Positions 36,672-57,200 of a stretch of 64,000 nucleotides of DNA are shown piece after piece. How positions within the stretch are numbered: the stretch's first letter is position 1; the number at the start of each line of letters is the position of its first letter. This DNA comes from Lanius collurio (taxonomy: Eukaryota; Chordata; Aves; Passeriformes; Laniidae). The position numbers and the translations under genes are program-made. The notes under the pieces were generated by a model that was not told the origin of the DNA, did no database searches, and worked only from the letters and a program-made list of their open reading frames with translations. The stretch spans positions 19,105,387-19,169,386 of the forward strand of contig JACBWW010000015.1 in NCBI GenBank assembly GCA_020086605.1. The letters run 5' to 3'.

Positions 36672-37171
36672 ACATGTGTCTGAATTCGGGTGGCAAATGC
36701 TTAAGGTCAGAAGGATAAATGTTTTTAGTAAATTAAGTCATTAAAGACTTTGTTTACTGGGAAGCTGATGTAGAAAGCCTTAAAGGCTATCACAGTTTAG
36801 CAGAATGACAGGATAAACTGAACTTTTGTGCATGTGTGTCTCAGTTTATCCACAGAAGTGTTTTTTCTGAGGACAAACTAACTGAAATTTAGAACACCAA
36901 ATTCCTTAACACTATCAGGTAGCTTTAAATCTGGTTTGAGCTTATAGCTAAATTAGTTTGTCCTAGAATTTTGGAGTCTAATGATATTAATTCTGCTTTA
37001 AGATATGCAAGTTAAACCACTAGAAACAAAAGATACATTGGTAAATCACCAGTTTAACAACAACAAAAAATAATCATGAAAGTATTGTCCTAGTTTGGAA
37101 TTCAATAGTTTATATTGCAAAAAGACATAGTTTGGAAAAAGAAGTTTGTGGCCTTTTTTGGTGGGAATGCT

Positions 37172-37185
37172 GTTGCAACGGCAAC
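37172..37185. promoter_or_regulatory. X-box-like (RFX) palindromic motif
   Basis: GTTGCAACGGCAAC differs at two positions from the palindromic RFX X-box GTTGCCATGGCAAC. It lies about 1.75 kb before the BDH2 ATG and 130 bases from the CTCF-like site. Function is inferred from the motif only. Confidence 0.4.
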
Positions 37186-37300
37186 AGAATCCTACTGATC
37201 TCTTGAATTCCCATGGTAAGAGGGTCAGCTAATGCTAGTGATCCTTTTGTGTCCTTTCCTGTGCAGGAGAAAAATCGTACTTTTTTAAAATCCCGAGTTT

Positions 37301-37314
37301 CACTAGATGGCAGC
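37301..37314 (+). promoter_or_regulatory. CTCF-like core motif
   Basis: CACTAGATGGCAGC fits the CTCF core CCASYAGRKGGCRS with the first C replaced by T (the preceding base is T). It sits between the CENPE 3' end and BDH2, where an insulator would be plausible. Confidence 0.45.
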
Positions 37315-38716
37315 ATCTCAGTGTTTCAACAGGAAATTACGTTTGTATAGAGAAACTCAGCATTTGCACTACAAATCCCAACAAGCACGGTAAAAAAAAA
37401 AAAACAACAAAACTGTAGAACTTCCTTTTGTACAAGGGTCAGTAAATATAACAAAGCTGTTTGAGATCGCTTGGTGAGTGACTATTAATATTTCTTTGTA
37501 AATGCTTCATAGAATCGGTGTGGCAAATGTTTGTAAAACCTGATGGTTAGATTGAAAAATGTATTTATAATGCACTTTGCTTCCCACGTGTTAAGGTGAT
37601 TTGGGGAAGTACTTGAACTGATCCAGGTGGCTTTTGGAAATAAAATAATTTTTCCATTATGTGCTTCAGAAGTCTGATCTGTTGAATCTGTAACCTTCAG
37701 GAAAACAGTTTCACTGCAACTTTTGTCAGATGTTTTTTTTTCTAACAAAACAGAATTTCTGATCAAAATAAAAGAAATTATTAATTGATTCAAAATGTAG
37801 GTCACTAAATTCGATTTAGTAATCTGAGTTATAGCATGGATTTGAGCATCTCTAGAGGACAGCATTGGCTGCTAACATAAGGAAGATTATGGCACCTTTA
37901 TCTTAATTTCCCAGTGAAGTACTTGGTGGGTTGGACTTACGAGTATATTTAAAGACTTTGTGTTCTCATGACACCTTTCTACATCCGTATCTACACAGAC
38001 GAAGTTGCTCGGAGGATTATGTAAATGCAGGAGTTTTGCTTATGGGGAACTTGGTTAACAAACTCCACTGTGACTGGAACACAGCGACCTCACTTTACAG
38101 GAAGCTCTTTGAAGCATCCTATTTAGTATTTTTCTCCTTAATTAGCCAAAAATCTACGGGAGTGAGAGGCTGGTGTTTGCTTTTACTTGTTTGTCTGCAT
38201 TTTTGCATGCTGTATTTCCTTAAACCTAACACAGCACTTGAACGTATGTGCTGGGGCAGAACAGGGCTGTATTTTGCCTTTTGGCTGCTCCATACAGACT
38301 AAGGTAGCAGCTCCTAGGGGTTCCCAAGTGCCCCAAGTATGCTCAGTGTTCCCTAAGAACAGGGAACAAGAGGCAAGACTGGCAGCTTCACTCCCCCCAC
38401 ACCCTCTTGCTTCATTACGGCTCGGAATCTGCTGCTGGAAGATTCCTAAGACAACTGAGAGCAGATACCAAAGCCCAGGGTACTGTGTGGAATTTGTGGC
38501 AGTCCAGGAATTTGAAGAGTTTGAGAGAAACAGAAGACAGACCTGCTTTCTAAGAACACCATGGACACTGGAAACAGTAGATTATGAATTACTACTGTTT
38601 CATCCTCTCTTTTTTTTTTGCCTGTTTAAAAAAAAATAAAATCCAATTTCTGTTATAATGAAGCTTAACTTCTGAGCTCAAATGCTTTTTGATTTCTTGA
38701 GGTCCTTACATATAAC

Positions 38717-38739
38717 AAAAAAAAAAAAAAAAAAAAAAA
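38717..38739. repeat. 23-base poly(A) tract
   Basis: An uninterrupted run of A lies about 200 bases before the BDH2 coding exon. I see no recognised retroposed body upstream. Confidence 0.85.
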
Positions 38740-38937
38740 GTTGGGGCAGCCCTGCCCCTCAGAACTCTGGATAGCTAAGGGTCACACTGCAGCCAAACAG
38801 GACAGTTGTGATGGTGGAGGTACAGCCTGGATCATATCTAGTTTGGGCAACATATTTGCATCTGATTCCTGGGGGTGGTGTTGGCTTATGTTTTTGTTAA
38901 ATTTCTGTGCCATCCCATGCCTGCACAGGTGAACACC

Positions 38938-48666
<9,729 letters not shown>

Positions 48667-49032
48667 TTGACTCTACCTGCAAATGGAAATCCATACTATA
48701 ACGGGCAAAAAATGAGGACGGTGTTTCTTGCAAAGATTGAGATCATGCATGTAATGTCTTTCTAAACAAATTTGCTGCAATCTCTCTGTAATTGATCTTA
48801 CTCATTAACTTTTCCTTAAATAGAGAAACACGGGTGTAAAACATACTTCATGTGGCTTCAATTTATGGCAGCTCCAAAAACATGAAAGCACAGCAGTTTA
48901 ATGTTTAAGATTTCAGGGGGCTAAAAAATAATTATTCAAGGTACAAAATCTGAGTTGTGTTTTAAGCAAATCTGAGTGAAAGGAATTAAGTATTATCTTT
49001 ATTGTCATTTTACAAGGTATTTGGAAATTAAA
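48667..49032 (+). terminator. BDH2: BDH2 3' UTR with candidate ATTAAA poly(A) signal
   Basis: ATTAAA at 49027-49032 lies 361 bases after the BDH2 stop and is the first reasonable hexamer I see. The true 3' end is not certain. I saw no canonical iron-responsive element in this stretch. Confidence 0.35.
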
Positions 49033-51410
49033 TACTCACAATTAGATCTTCATGTACAGGAACCACTATAGTGGCAAGGACATTATTCCTGCAGGCATGG
49101 ATGGGGGGTGTATGTGAGAGAAGTATTCTTAAATACATGGTTGGATCTTCATGAATATGCTTGACTTGTAGCACAAAAGCAAAAGGAGTGGATCTTACCA
49201 CTCTAGATAGAGTCAATATATTCCTCTCCAAAGTGATGTACTGCTCTTGGACAAATTCTGTAAAATCTGTTGCTAGGTGCTACACTTTAGTGCTGTATGC
49301 CTTAATTTCAAGTACCGATACAGCTCACTCTAAGCATAAGGCAGAATTTCTCTGAAAAGGGCTGTTTCTACAAGAGTATGTGTTGATGTTTTCATTGTGA
49401 TAGCACATGATTCATGAAATAGAAACCTGTTATTGTCCAGTTTCACACTCTGGGGAAAAACATAGGTCCTGACCCAGAGATCTAAGGCAATGAATACCCT
49501 GAACTCATAAAGCATTTGTTCTGCTAACATACTGCTTAAAACCAACAGGAATGAGATGGTCCAACTGCCTGTAAATGTAGTAACCTTTAACAATTGCACA
49601 TAGCTCCATTTATCTACTTCATAAATGAAACTCAGTGTAATTTCACACCTACATACAGTTGCCATGTTTATAAAATTATTATTAAACTTTTCACTATTAG
49701 CTGAAGCATTAATATAAATTATTTGATTTCAAAGATCATGAAACACATCTAGTTAAAATCTGGCTACTTATTTTAAAATAACTTTATGTAAATGTAAGTT
49801 TTACAAATGAGAAAAGTATTGTGGATGTTGACTTCCTTGGGCTCATTATGGGTTTAACATTTATCTTTAATCATGGCTGGAACATTCTGACTTTGTGTGG
49901 TTTGTTTATGGGGTTAAGAGAATCTAGTATTTCAATCAAGGCACCCTGGCAACCAAGCAGGATCAAGTTGGGGCACAAATTCAAAGTTATCCAAAATGGT
50001 TCCACATATGTTCACTGACATAAATTCGAACATTAAAAGTTAAGGCTGGCAGGACACAGTTTCAATGGTTTCAGAGTTTAATATGAAGGCCAAAGTCCTT
50101 CTTTTGCAGCAGGTGCAGAAGGCTTACCTTGAAAAGGGAAAATTTCCCCACTGCAGTAACACAGGGAGCTTGTACTATGTATTCTGAAAATATAATTAAG
50201 AATCTGAGACAAAATTCATTATACTTATTGCATACTAGACATCATTACTTAACATTTCTAAGCTCACTTAGAAGTGATTGTAGGTGATTGTAGTATACAG
50301 ATGCTGCTCAAAAATGGCTGCTGCTGTTGTTGTTAAAGTATTTGTGCAAGAAAATAAGTACCACCTGCCTTTAAATAGCACTAAAGGCAAAAAGGGCTTT
50401 TTTAGTGGTAGGCCAAGAATCTAGTGCACCAGAAAAATAAAAATCAGCAAAGCTTGCTGCCTCTTGCCTTATTAGCAGTGCTTTTCATGGAGGTGTTAAC
50501 ATCTGCAACTCTGAAATGTGTTCTAATGTCATGAGGTTTTTCAGCAGACTTGCTGGAATTATCAAAGGAAAATGTTTCTTAATGTTCTCATGACCTCTTA
50601 ATTCCCTAGTCTGTTTTTAATGGAACTAGGTAATTCTCTTTGTTTTCCTTCCACCTCAGTGATAATATAAAGAGGCTTTTTGACTTTTCATATTCTAGGT
50701 CAGCATTTTCTCGGGGGGGGGGGGGGGGGGGGGAGGAGGAGCAGGGAGAAATAGACTTCCTTGATTCAGAGTCCTTCTGGAAAATTTAATTTGATCAAAA
50801 AACGCTTTCATTTTCTCTTGGATTTGTAGTCAGCTTAGTTCTGTGCGATTACACTAGGAGCAAAGTACCAACACGAAGCATTTGACTCTGCTTTCACATG
50901 CACTCAGTGCAGCTTGCAAATTTAGGGTCGAGAAAAGAGTTGTCTCATTCCTTCATGTGCACTTACAGATGAGGTAGATGAATTTGCTTTATCTTTAAGA
51001 AGTCGAAATGCCGTGATGGTAACAACATATATATGGAAGTTGTTTTTGTTTGGGGTGGTTTGGGGAGTTGGTTCGTTGGTTGGGTTTTTTTTAATTCTCT
51101 TGACTGCCCCTGAATTTCTTCTGCGTGCAAGCAAAGCAGAATCAGCAAGAGCTCCTTACCCTTTCCTTGCACCAAACCTCCAACTCCTCCAGTGCTGTAG
51201 TCTGGGTTAAAGGATTGCATGTAGCTTCCCCATGCATCTTCCACAGCCATGGGAAAGGCAGCACAGAAAGCCTTTTTCACGTGTACAGGATGCAATGGAC
51301 GTCATGGAAGACTGGCTCTGAAAGATACAGAAATCTTCCTCCTGGGTGCCCTGATACGTATCCAAAGCCTTGGACGGGCTCAGGTCTGGTCCATCGCTCA
51401 CACCGACCTG
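49033..51410. other. BDH2-SLC9B2 intergenic region
   Basis: There is no convincing gene. The short open frames lack splice context and family similarity. It contains a 21-G tract at 50713-50733 and ends at the CpG-rich SLC9B2 promoter region. Confidence 0.6.
50713..50733. repeat. 21-base poly(G) tract
   Basis: An uninterrupted run of 21 G is followed by GA-rich sequence. It lies about 0.8 kb upstream of the candidate SLC9B2 start and could form a G-quadruplex. Confidence 0.9.
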
Positions 51411-51419
51411 ACAGCTCGG

Positions 51420-51760
51420 ATCATGGCCAGTCTCCTGCCGCCTTTCCCGCGGTGACCCATTCAGCAAAGCATCCGAGGAGCCTTTTGGGCGTGCCCAGCT
51501 CAGGTGCTGGCCTGGGGAAGCTGTGGATGTGGAGGAGGGCTTGTTGCGCCGGTAGCAACGGGGAGGAGGAGCCGGAGCCGCTGCAGCGGAGCCGGGAGCG
51601 GGCTGTCCCCTCCCGGGGCCCGCGCTCGGGGTCGCGCCGGAGAGAGGCTGCGCTGGGAGCGGGGCCCTCGCTCTGCTCCCCGCCGTGCCCCAGGTGAGCT
51701 TTCTGCTCCTCTGTCTCGTTGCATCCCCAGCCCCTGCAGCAGGAGGGGTGACGGGGAGGT
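51420..51760 (+). promoter_or_regulatory. SLC9B2: CpG island at the SLC9B2 5' end
   Basis: GC- and CpG-rich sequence contrasts sharply with both flanks. It ends in a strong donor (CCCCAG/GTGAGC, exon end at 51693). It is the likely promoter and first-exon region of SLC9B2. The transcription start cannot be fixed from sequence alone. Confidence 0.65.
51527..51693 (+). CDS. SLC9B2: Candidate N-terminal coding exon of SLC9B2
   Basis: An ATG at 51527 opens a frame (MWRRACCAGSNG...) that runs to the donor at 51693 and ends in phase 2 (AG). The next exon at 54253 begins G TTT, so the frame continues into AAVIKEVVNDNEDSEPS; the DSEPS motif is also in human SLC9B2. The ATG has a weak Kozak context and the Arg/Pro-rich peptide does not resemble the human N-terminus. 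The exon could equally be 5' UTR, with translation starting at an unplaced exon or at Met 54326. Confidence 0.3.
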
Positions 51761-54252
51761 TGGGGGGAACTGATAGCCGGCTTGGCAGGCAGGAGGCTGC
51801 ACCCGGGTTTACTTAGCGCCTTTTTGTGGATAATGATGGTTTGAGTGTTTTAATCATTACTTATTCTGAGTGCCAGTTGCTCTGATGATGTTTGTGGTAT
51901 TTCATTTGCGTTCCTTTCTGTACCTTCTCTGTGCAAAGCAGAATGCTGGGAGTCACCGAGGCAGCAGAGCTCATGCCATAGGGCACGCACGTGCTGTACC
52001 TGTCAGTCAGCTCTCCCTCACTACCCATCAGAAATAACTAAAATGAGAGGATCTAATAAAACCTGTTCTGCTTTCAAAACAAGGAAAATGTATTTTACAG
52101 GGACGTACTAAAATAGGTCTGTTACTAGGTGGTTTCAGTGGGACAGGCCTTAACCCTGAGGTATAGATTCTGCTCAGTGATTTCTCAGTCACTGATTTTG
52201 TTTGCATGGAAGGTGAAATTTCAACACCAAAACAAGCCCTGCTCCAAAAAGACAAAAAAAACCCCAAACCCTGTGAACTTCCAGAAGACTCTCACTGACT
52301 TAAGTACACTAACTACTCACTTTGGTCCCATTGATCCAAAAGGACGGTTCTTGAAAGTAGGTTCTAGATCCTGCTAACAGGGTGAAGATCTGCCACAAAA
52401 CAGGTAAGGACAGCACTATTAGACTCCTCATTCACTCCTTGAAACCATTCCTGTTAAACAGAACATTCAGTATCCCTGCTTAGTCAATCTTTCCTGTCCC
52501 ACACACTGCCATGAACAGTACTTTCAGGAGCTGAAACTGGGGAGGTGGACTTGCCTTTCTCAGAAATCTTAATGTATTTTGTGTCAACAGTTTTGTGACT
52601 CCAAGATCTGGGATGTTGCCCGTGCAAAGCTGGACGGAGAACAATATCCTTTTGTCCTTTACTCACATGCAAGCCAAGTGCAAAATTAAGTACCTAAATC
52701 CACCCTGGGAAAGTGATCAGTGAAGGGAAGGAGGGAGGCAGTGGTAGGTTGCTGATACTTTCTGTTCCAGTTGGGAGGACTGGCATTTATGGATTCCCAA
52801 CCCCAATGAAAGGATGAAAAAAACTGAACCAAAAGTATCACTGATGTCATTAAAAAAACCCTAAGAACACAACTATTTGGTTCTGCAAGTACTAATTAAA
52901 AATACAGAAAAATACTGTAATTTGAATAAATAAACACTTTACCTTTAAAAAGGAAAGGAAAAAATGCAAAACCATTAACTTAGAACACACTGAAAGTGTT
53001 TGCCTATGGCTCTGTATTCTTCTTCTATGCCTTGGCCATGCCTCAGGCCAGTTTCATATCAGAATAGCTCAAACATAACCTCATAGGTGTTAGAACAGCC
53101 CTTGGCTTTGTTTATGGTACCAATCGTTCCCAAATATCAAATATTGCATTTTAAACTTGAGGCTTGATAATTGTGAGAATCAGCTCTGACTTACTTCTAA
53201 CAGTCTAGCAAGGAAGGAATTTCTTGGCTCAAAAGTTCTGGCATAATTTCACTAGTGTTTTATATGGCCAGAGCAGTGTAAAAGACTTGAAGAAATTGAG
53301 CTGATGGAGAATATATGCCAACCTCTGCTGTAACAGAGAACACTATCAAGCATTGTCTCCAGATCTCACACTTGTGAAACTACAGTAAATATGTGCACCA
53401 AGAAAATATCTGACATGCAAAACAGTGCATTGCCATATCTTGTGTTAGAATCTACAGGACAAGAAGTGGACTAGTTAGAGCAAGCAAAACCAGTGATAAT
53501 TACCGACAAATGACATGGATCTTATTTCCCACTCTGAGTAGTATCTCCATGGGATATAATCAGTAGAAAAGAGCCATGTTTAATCAGACTGTAAGCTGTG
53601 AAAAGTCTTGTTCTTTATTCAAACAGGCATCTTCATTTTCCCAGATACTTGGTCAATGTGTTTGTAGCTAGTGGCATCTAACAGAAACAAGTTCTTAAAA
53701 TTCCTCTGCAAATCAACCCGGATCAGTCAGGCTTAAGTTAGGGGAAAAGTGTCCCCTCCTGAAGCTTTAGAAACCTCTTGGAGTTTTAGAAACTATAATT
53801 GTTCTAATTTTATTAAATGGTCACTTGCACTGCCATGTACACAGCGCCTGTGACACTTCTAGAACTAATGGTCCTGCTAAGTGGTGCTGACAGCAAATAA
53901 CCTTTATTATATACTGAAAGGAGGCACAAATAGATAAAGATATATTACAGCCATACTTTAAATAAGGAATGAAGAGGTTAGCACAGGTAATCGTGATTCT
54001 AAAACTCAGATTTTTTTAAAATTTTTTTTTAGTGCTTAAATTTATAAGCTTAATACTCTTCTTCTGTTAGTTTCTGTCTCCTGTTCTTATGTACAGCATA
54101 GGCACACAAAACCGATTAAATTTGTAATTGGGCTGTGAGGATATTTTCACCTGACCTGTGAAGAAAAGACAACATCATTGAGAAGTCATCTGTTTGGAAA
54201 ACTATGATTATTTGCTTCTCTTTAACTTTTCCATCTTTATTTCTTTGTTTAG

Positions 54253-57200
54253 GTTTGCTGCAGTGATAAAAGAAGTTGTAAATGACAATGAAGATTCTGA
54301 ACCATCAGTATGTGAGAGAAATGGCATGATTCCCATGCATGAGCAAAGTGAGGTAATTAACTAGGATCTCAAAGAATCGTTCCAGTCAGAGAGAACCCTC
54401 CTCTTCCATTCCTTTTTCCTTTGTTAAGAATAAAATTCTTAATGTAAAAAGCACTTAAAAGTAAGCATATAGTATTGAGTGTATCTCATATAGGGGTCTC
54501 TATGGCACATCTTTATGCACATGGTGATCACAGAATCATTGGGTGAGCAAGTAACTCCGTGCTGAAAGCTCACCAGATTTGTGTTCCAATCATGACTCTG
54601 AGTAAGGAATATGTATATATAGAGAGAGGGAAGAGAGAAAAATAATCAGAAATGTGGAACTGTTACTGGGCAAGGGCCAAACCACATTATAGGCAGAATT
54701 CCATGTCTACAGTATGACAATATGCTGACATGAACAATCATACAGGAAGGTAGATGATTAACTTGTCACAAATAATGCTAAAATGAAGTGAGGCACATGT
54801 CCAAAAATGGTCAAAAAGTGCTTTGGCTATGAATATGGATAAGTAGAAGTACCAGTATAAGAGAACAGCTTCAAGGAACTTCAAGGGAATCAACTCCCAG
54901 GGTAGCATTCCTACATTTCTACTTTGATTTACCAACTTGAGCCTTCCAGCAATGGATCATGTGAGTAAAGCTTGTACTGGCCAGCTGTGTTGTTTCTTTC
55001 ATCTTTGTTTGTTATTTTGGTTCAAGGCTTTACAACAGAAGTTATTTAGTTATTAGTTTAATATGTGTTATTTAATGTAACAGTTATATTAAAATCACTA
55101 TCTCGCTGGAATGATGCTAATCATTAACTGTACTGTAAAATCCAGTCTGGTAGCAGAACCTTATCAAATTTTAGAAAATATTAATAAATGTTTCGTTTTG
55201 TACACAAGACAAGCTGAGCCTGGCCTGCTATAATTGTTTCTTCATCAAATATGCAAATATTGTTCCTGCACAGGTGCTGTATCTCTTGGGACAGGAGCCT
55301 TGTCAGTTGCAGATAAAGAGGCAAATGTCATGCAGTTTCTCCCATGCAGTTCTTTGTGCCATGCAAAAAACAAACACAGAGCCAAAAAAATGCCAAAAAT
55401 ACATCAAAGCTGGACATTCCTACAGTGGTTTTTTAGTTAACACAGTCATCTATAGCCTGTGGGAATTCAGGGCATCTCAGCTGACTTCAGGTCTTGCACA
55501 CTACTTCAAATACATACAGTGCCACTTCTGAGGGAGTCTCCGTGTTTTCATTCAGCAGGGACCAGCAGCAGATGCCAAAGGTACTGATGGGAATATACAA
55601 ACAGAAGAAACTGCTCTCTTGAGCCGCTGTATTCAGCAACCTCCAGAACCAACAGCAGGGTCTTCAACACCTGCAGGAGCATGGAAGCAAATATTTGCTT
55701 GTCCTCCTCAGGGTTTACTGGCCCAAACAGTGACAAATGGTAGGTGAGAGACCCAGTTCAATTAAAACGAGAAATGGCAAATTAAGTACTTGTTTCTCTA
55801 AATGGAATGATATCTGTCCATTTTCCTTGAAAATAATGACTGGAAACAGCTGTGTTTTAGTTATTACACCATTGTTTGAAAGTTATAATCAAAGGGGAAA
55901 GAAAAAAAGATGAAACAAAGATTTGAATGTACAGGTTTTGTTTCTCCAGTCTCTTATATGTTCACTATGGTAGGTATGTTTTAGCACTGCACACTGTTTT
56001 CATCAGAAGAAAGACCTCCTAATTTTTGCATTGATAGTTTGCCCTTAATATCCCAGGCTTGCAAAGCCAAGAGTCCTCACTACAAGGCAAACTGACCCAT
56101 TTTCTTTAGAATTTGTCCTAAACTGAAAGCTCACCAAAGAGACGCCTGGCTAACTAGTTATTTAAGATTTTTCCTAACAAAAGACATTTCATGTGTCTTT
56201 GACTGCTTCCACAGCCACTTGGAATTCTTAGGCTTTTATGTTTGGAAATCTACTGGTCTTCCCTTTGCCACCTGTCACCCTCAAGTAAGATTAATAAAAA
56301 TCCAATCTGAAAATGCAATATATTTATTCAACACATTTTTTTCCTCTCCTTTAGTCTTCTGCTTTGTATGTATGCATACTCGTTCTTGTTGGACAGATTT
56401 GTTCTGTAGGAACAGATTTGTGAACCTTGAAAGAGCATAATGTTTCTACATATTTTGTAATATTTTCACACACTGTTCTCATAATATTTTTCAGGATTTT
56501 TTCCCCTTCTTTATTATCTTGCTTTGATTGCTGTATCAAGGGAAGTATCTGTACTCCAGATGTCTAGAGACATGACCATGTTCAGAATTTTTTTCCCAGA
56601 GATAACAGTGTATTGCATGTTGCCTTCTGCTGTGAAGGCAGGCAACCTGGTTTCAAGACAACAGCACGGCGGCCCAGCCTCTCCCGGGCCACTCGGTCCA
56701 CGACACACAGACATCAATGTGATGGATGGTCAAATGGCGTTTATTATCTCATCTCATGGGGTTAAATAGTCAAGGGGGCTTCACTACGTCAGAGGGGGAC
56801 GGTAGGACTAGCCAGAGTTAGTAAGAGAGTGGAAAACTACTGGAATTTGGGAGGGGGGTCGCATACCTGAGGTGATCGCTTATCTCAGGGGATGAGGGAG
56901 AGAAGGGGCCCTGCTGCTTTCCGTCACATCCTGAGATCTTCCGTCCGCCTGTCCCTACTACTACAATTGCACAAACACATTCAGCCAAAAAATTATGCTT
57001 CAGTTATTTTAAAAATTAGACTGGAGCTGCAGTCATCAGCTTGAAGACATGCCAGGCTGTTCAGCAGCAGTTTTTACTGGGGTTCTGAAGTAGCTGAAGG
57101 AAGATAATCGAATGCAAGATAAGTTAGTGAAAGTCTTTAAGTGAAAGCCTGTGAAGTGTTTTTCACAGCGGACCAAGGTTCACTAAATTCATCTGATGTT

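Larger units (their letters stand above)
35690..38928. other. CENPE-BDH2 intergenic region
   Basis: I see no protein-coding gene in this 3.2 kb. It contains the LTR-like repeat at 36128-36671, an X-box-like motif at 37172, a CTCF-like motif at 37301, A-rich tracts near 37392 and 38717-38739, and no CpG island. A non-coding first exon of BDH2 is expected here, because the coding exon appears to have an upstream acceptor (AG at 38927-38928), but I could not place it. Confidence 0.6.

Noticed and set aside
38187..38639. 150-codon open frame before BDH2
   Set aside because: It has no splice context, no recognisable domain and a composition like non-coding DNA. Its end runs into an A-rich tract.
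49633..49638. CAGTGT downstream of BDH2, considered as an iron-responsive element loop
   Set aside because: The bases on either side do not form the required five-pair upper stem with a bulged C, and the site is probably beyond the BDH2 3' end.
51125..51697. 190-codon open frame across the SLC9B2 CpG island
   Set aside because: Most of it lies upstream of any likely start and has no family similarity. Only the part from the ATG at 51527 is kept, as a low-confidence candidate exon because it ends at a phase-compatible donor.
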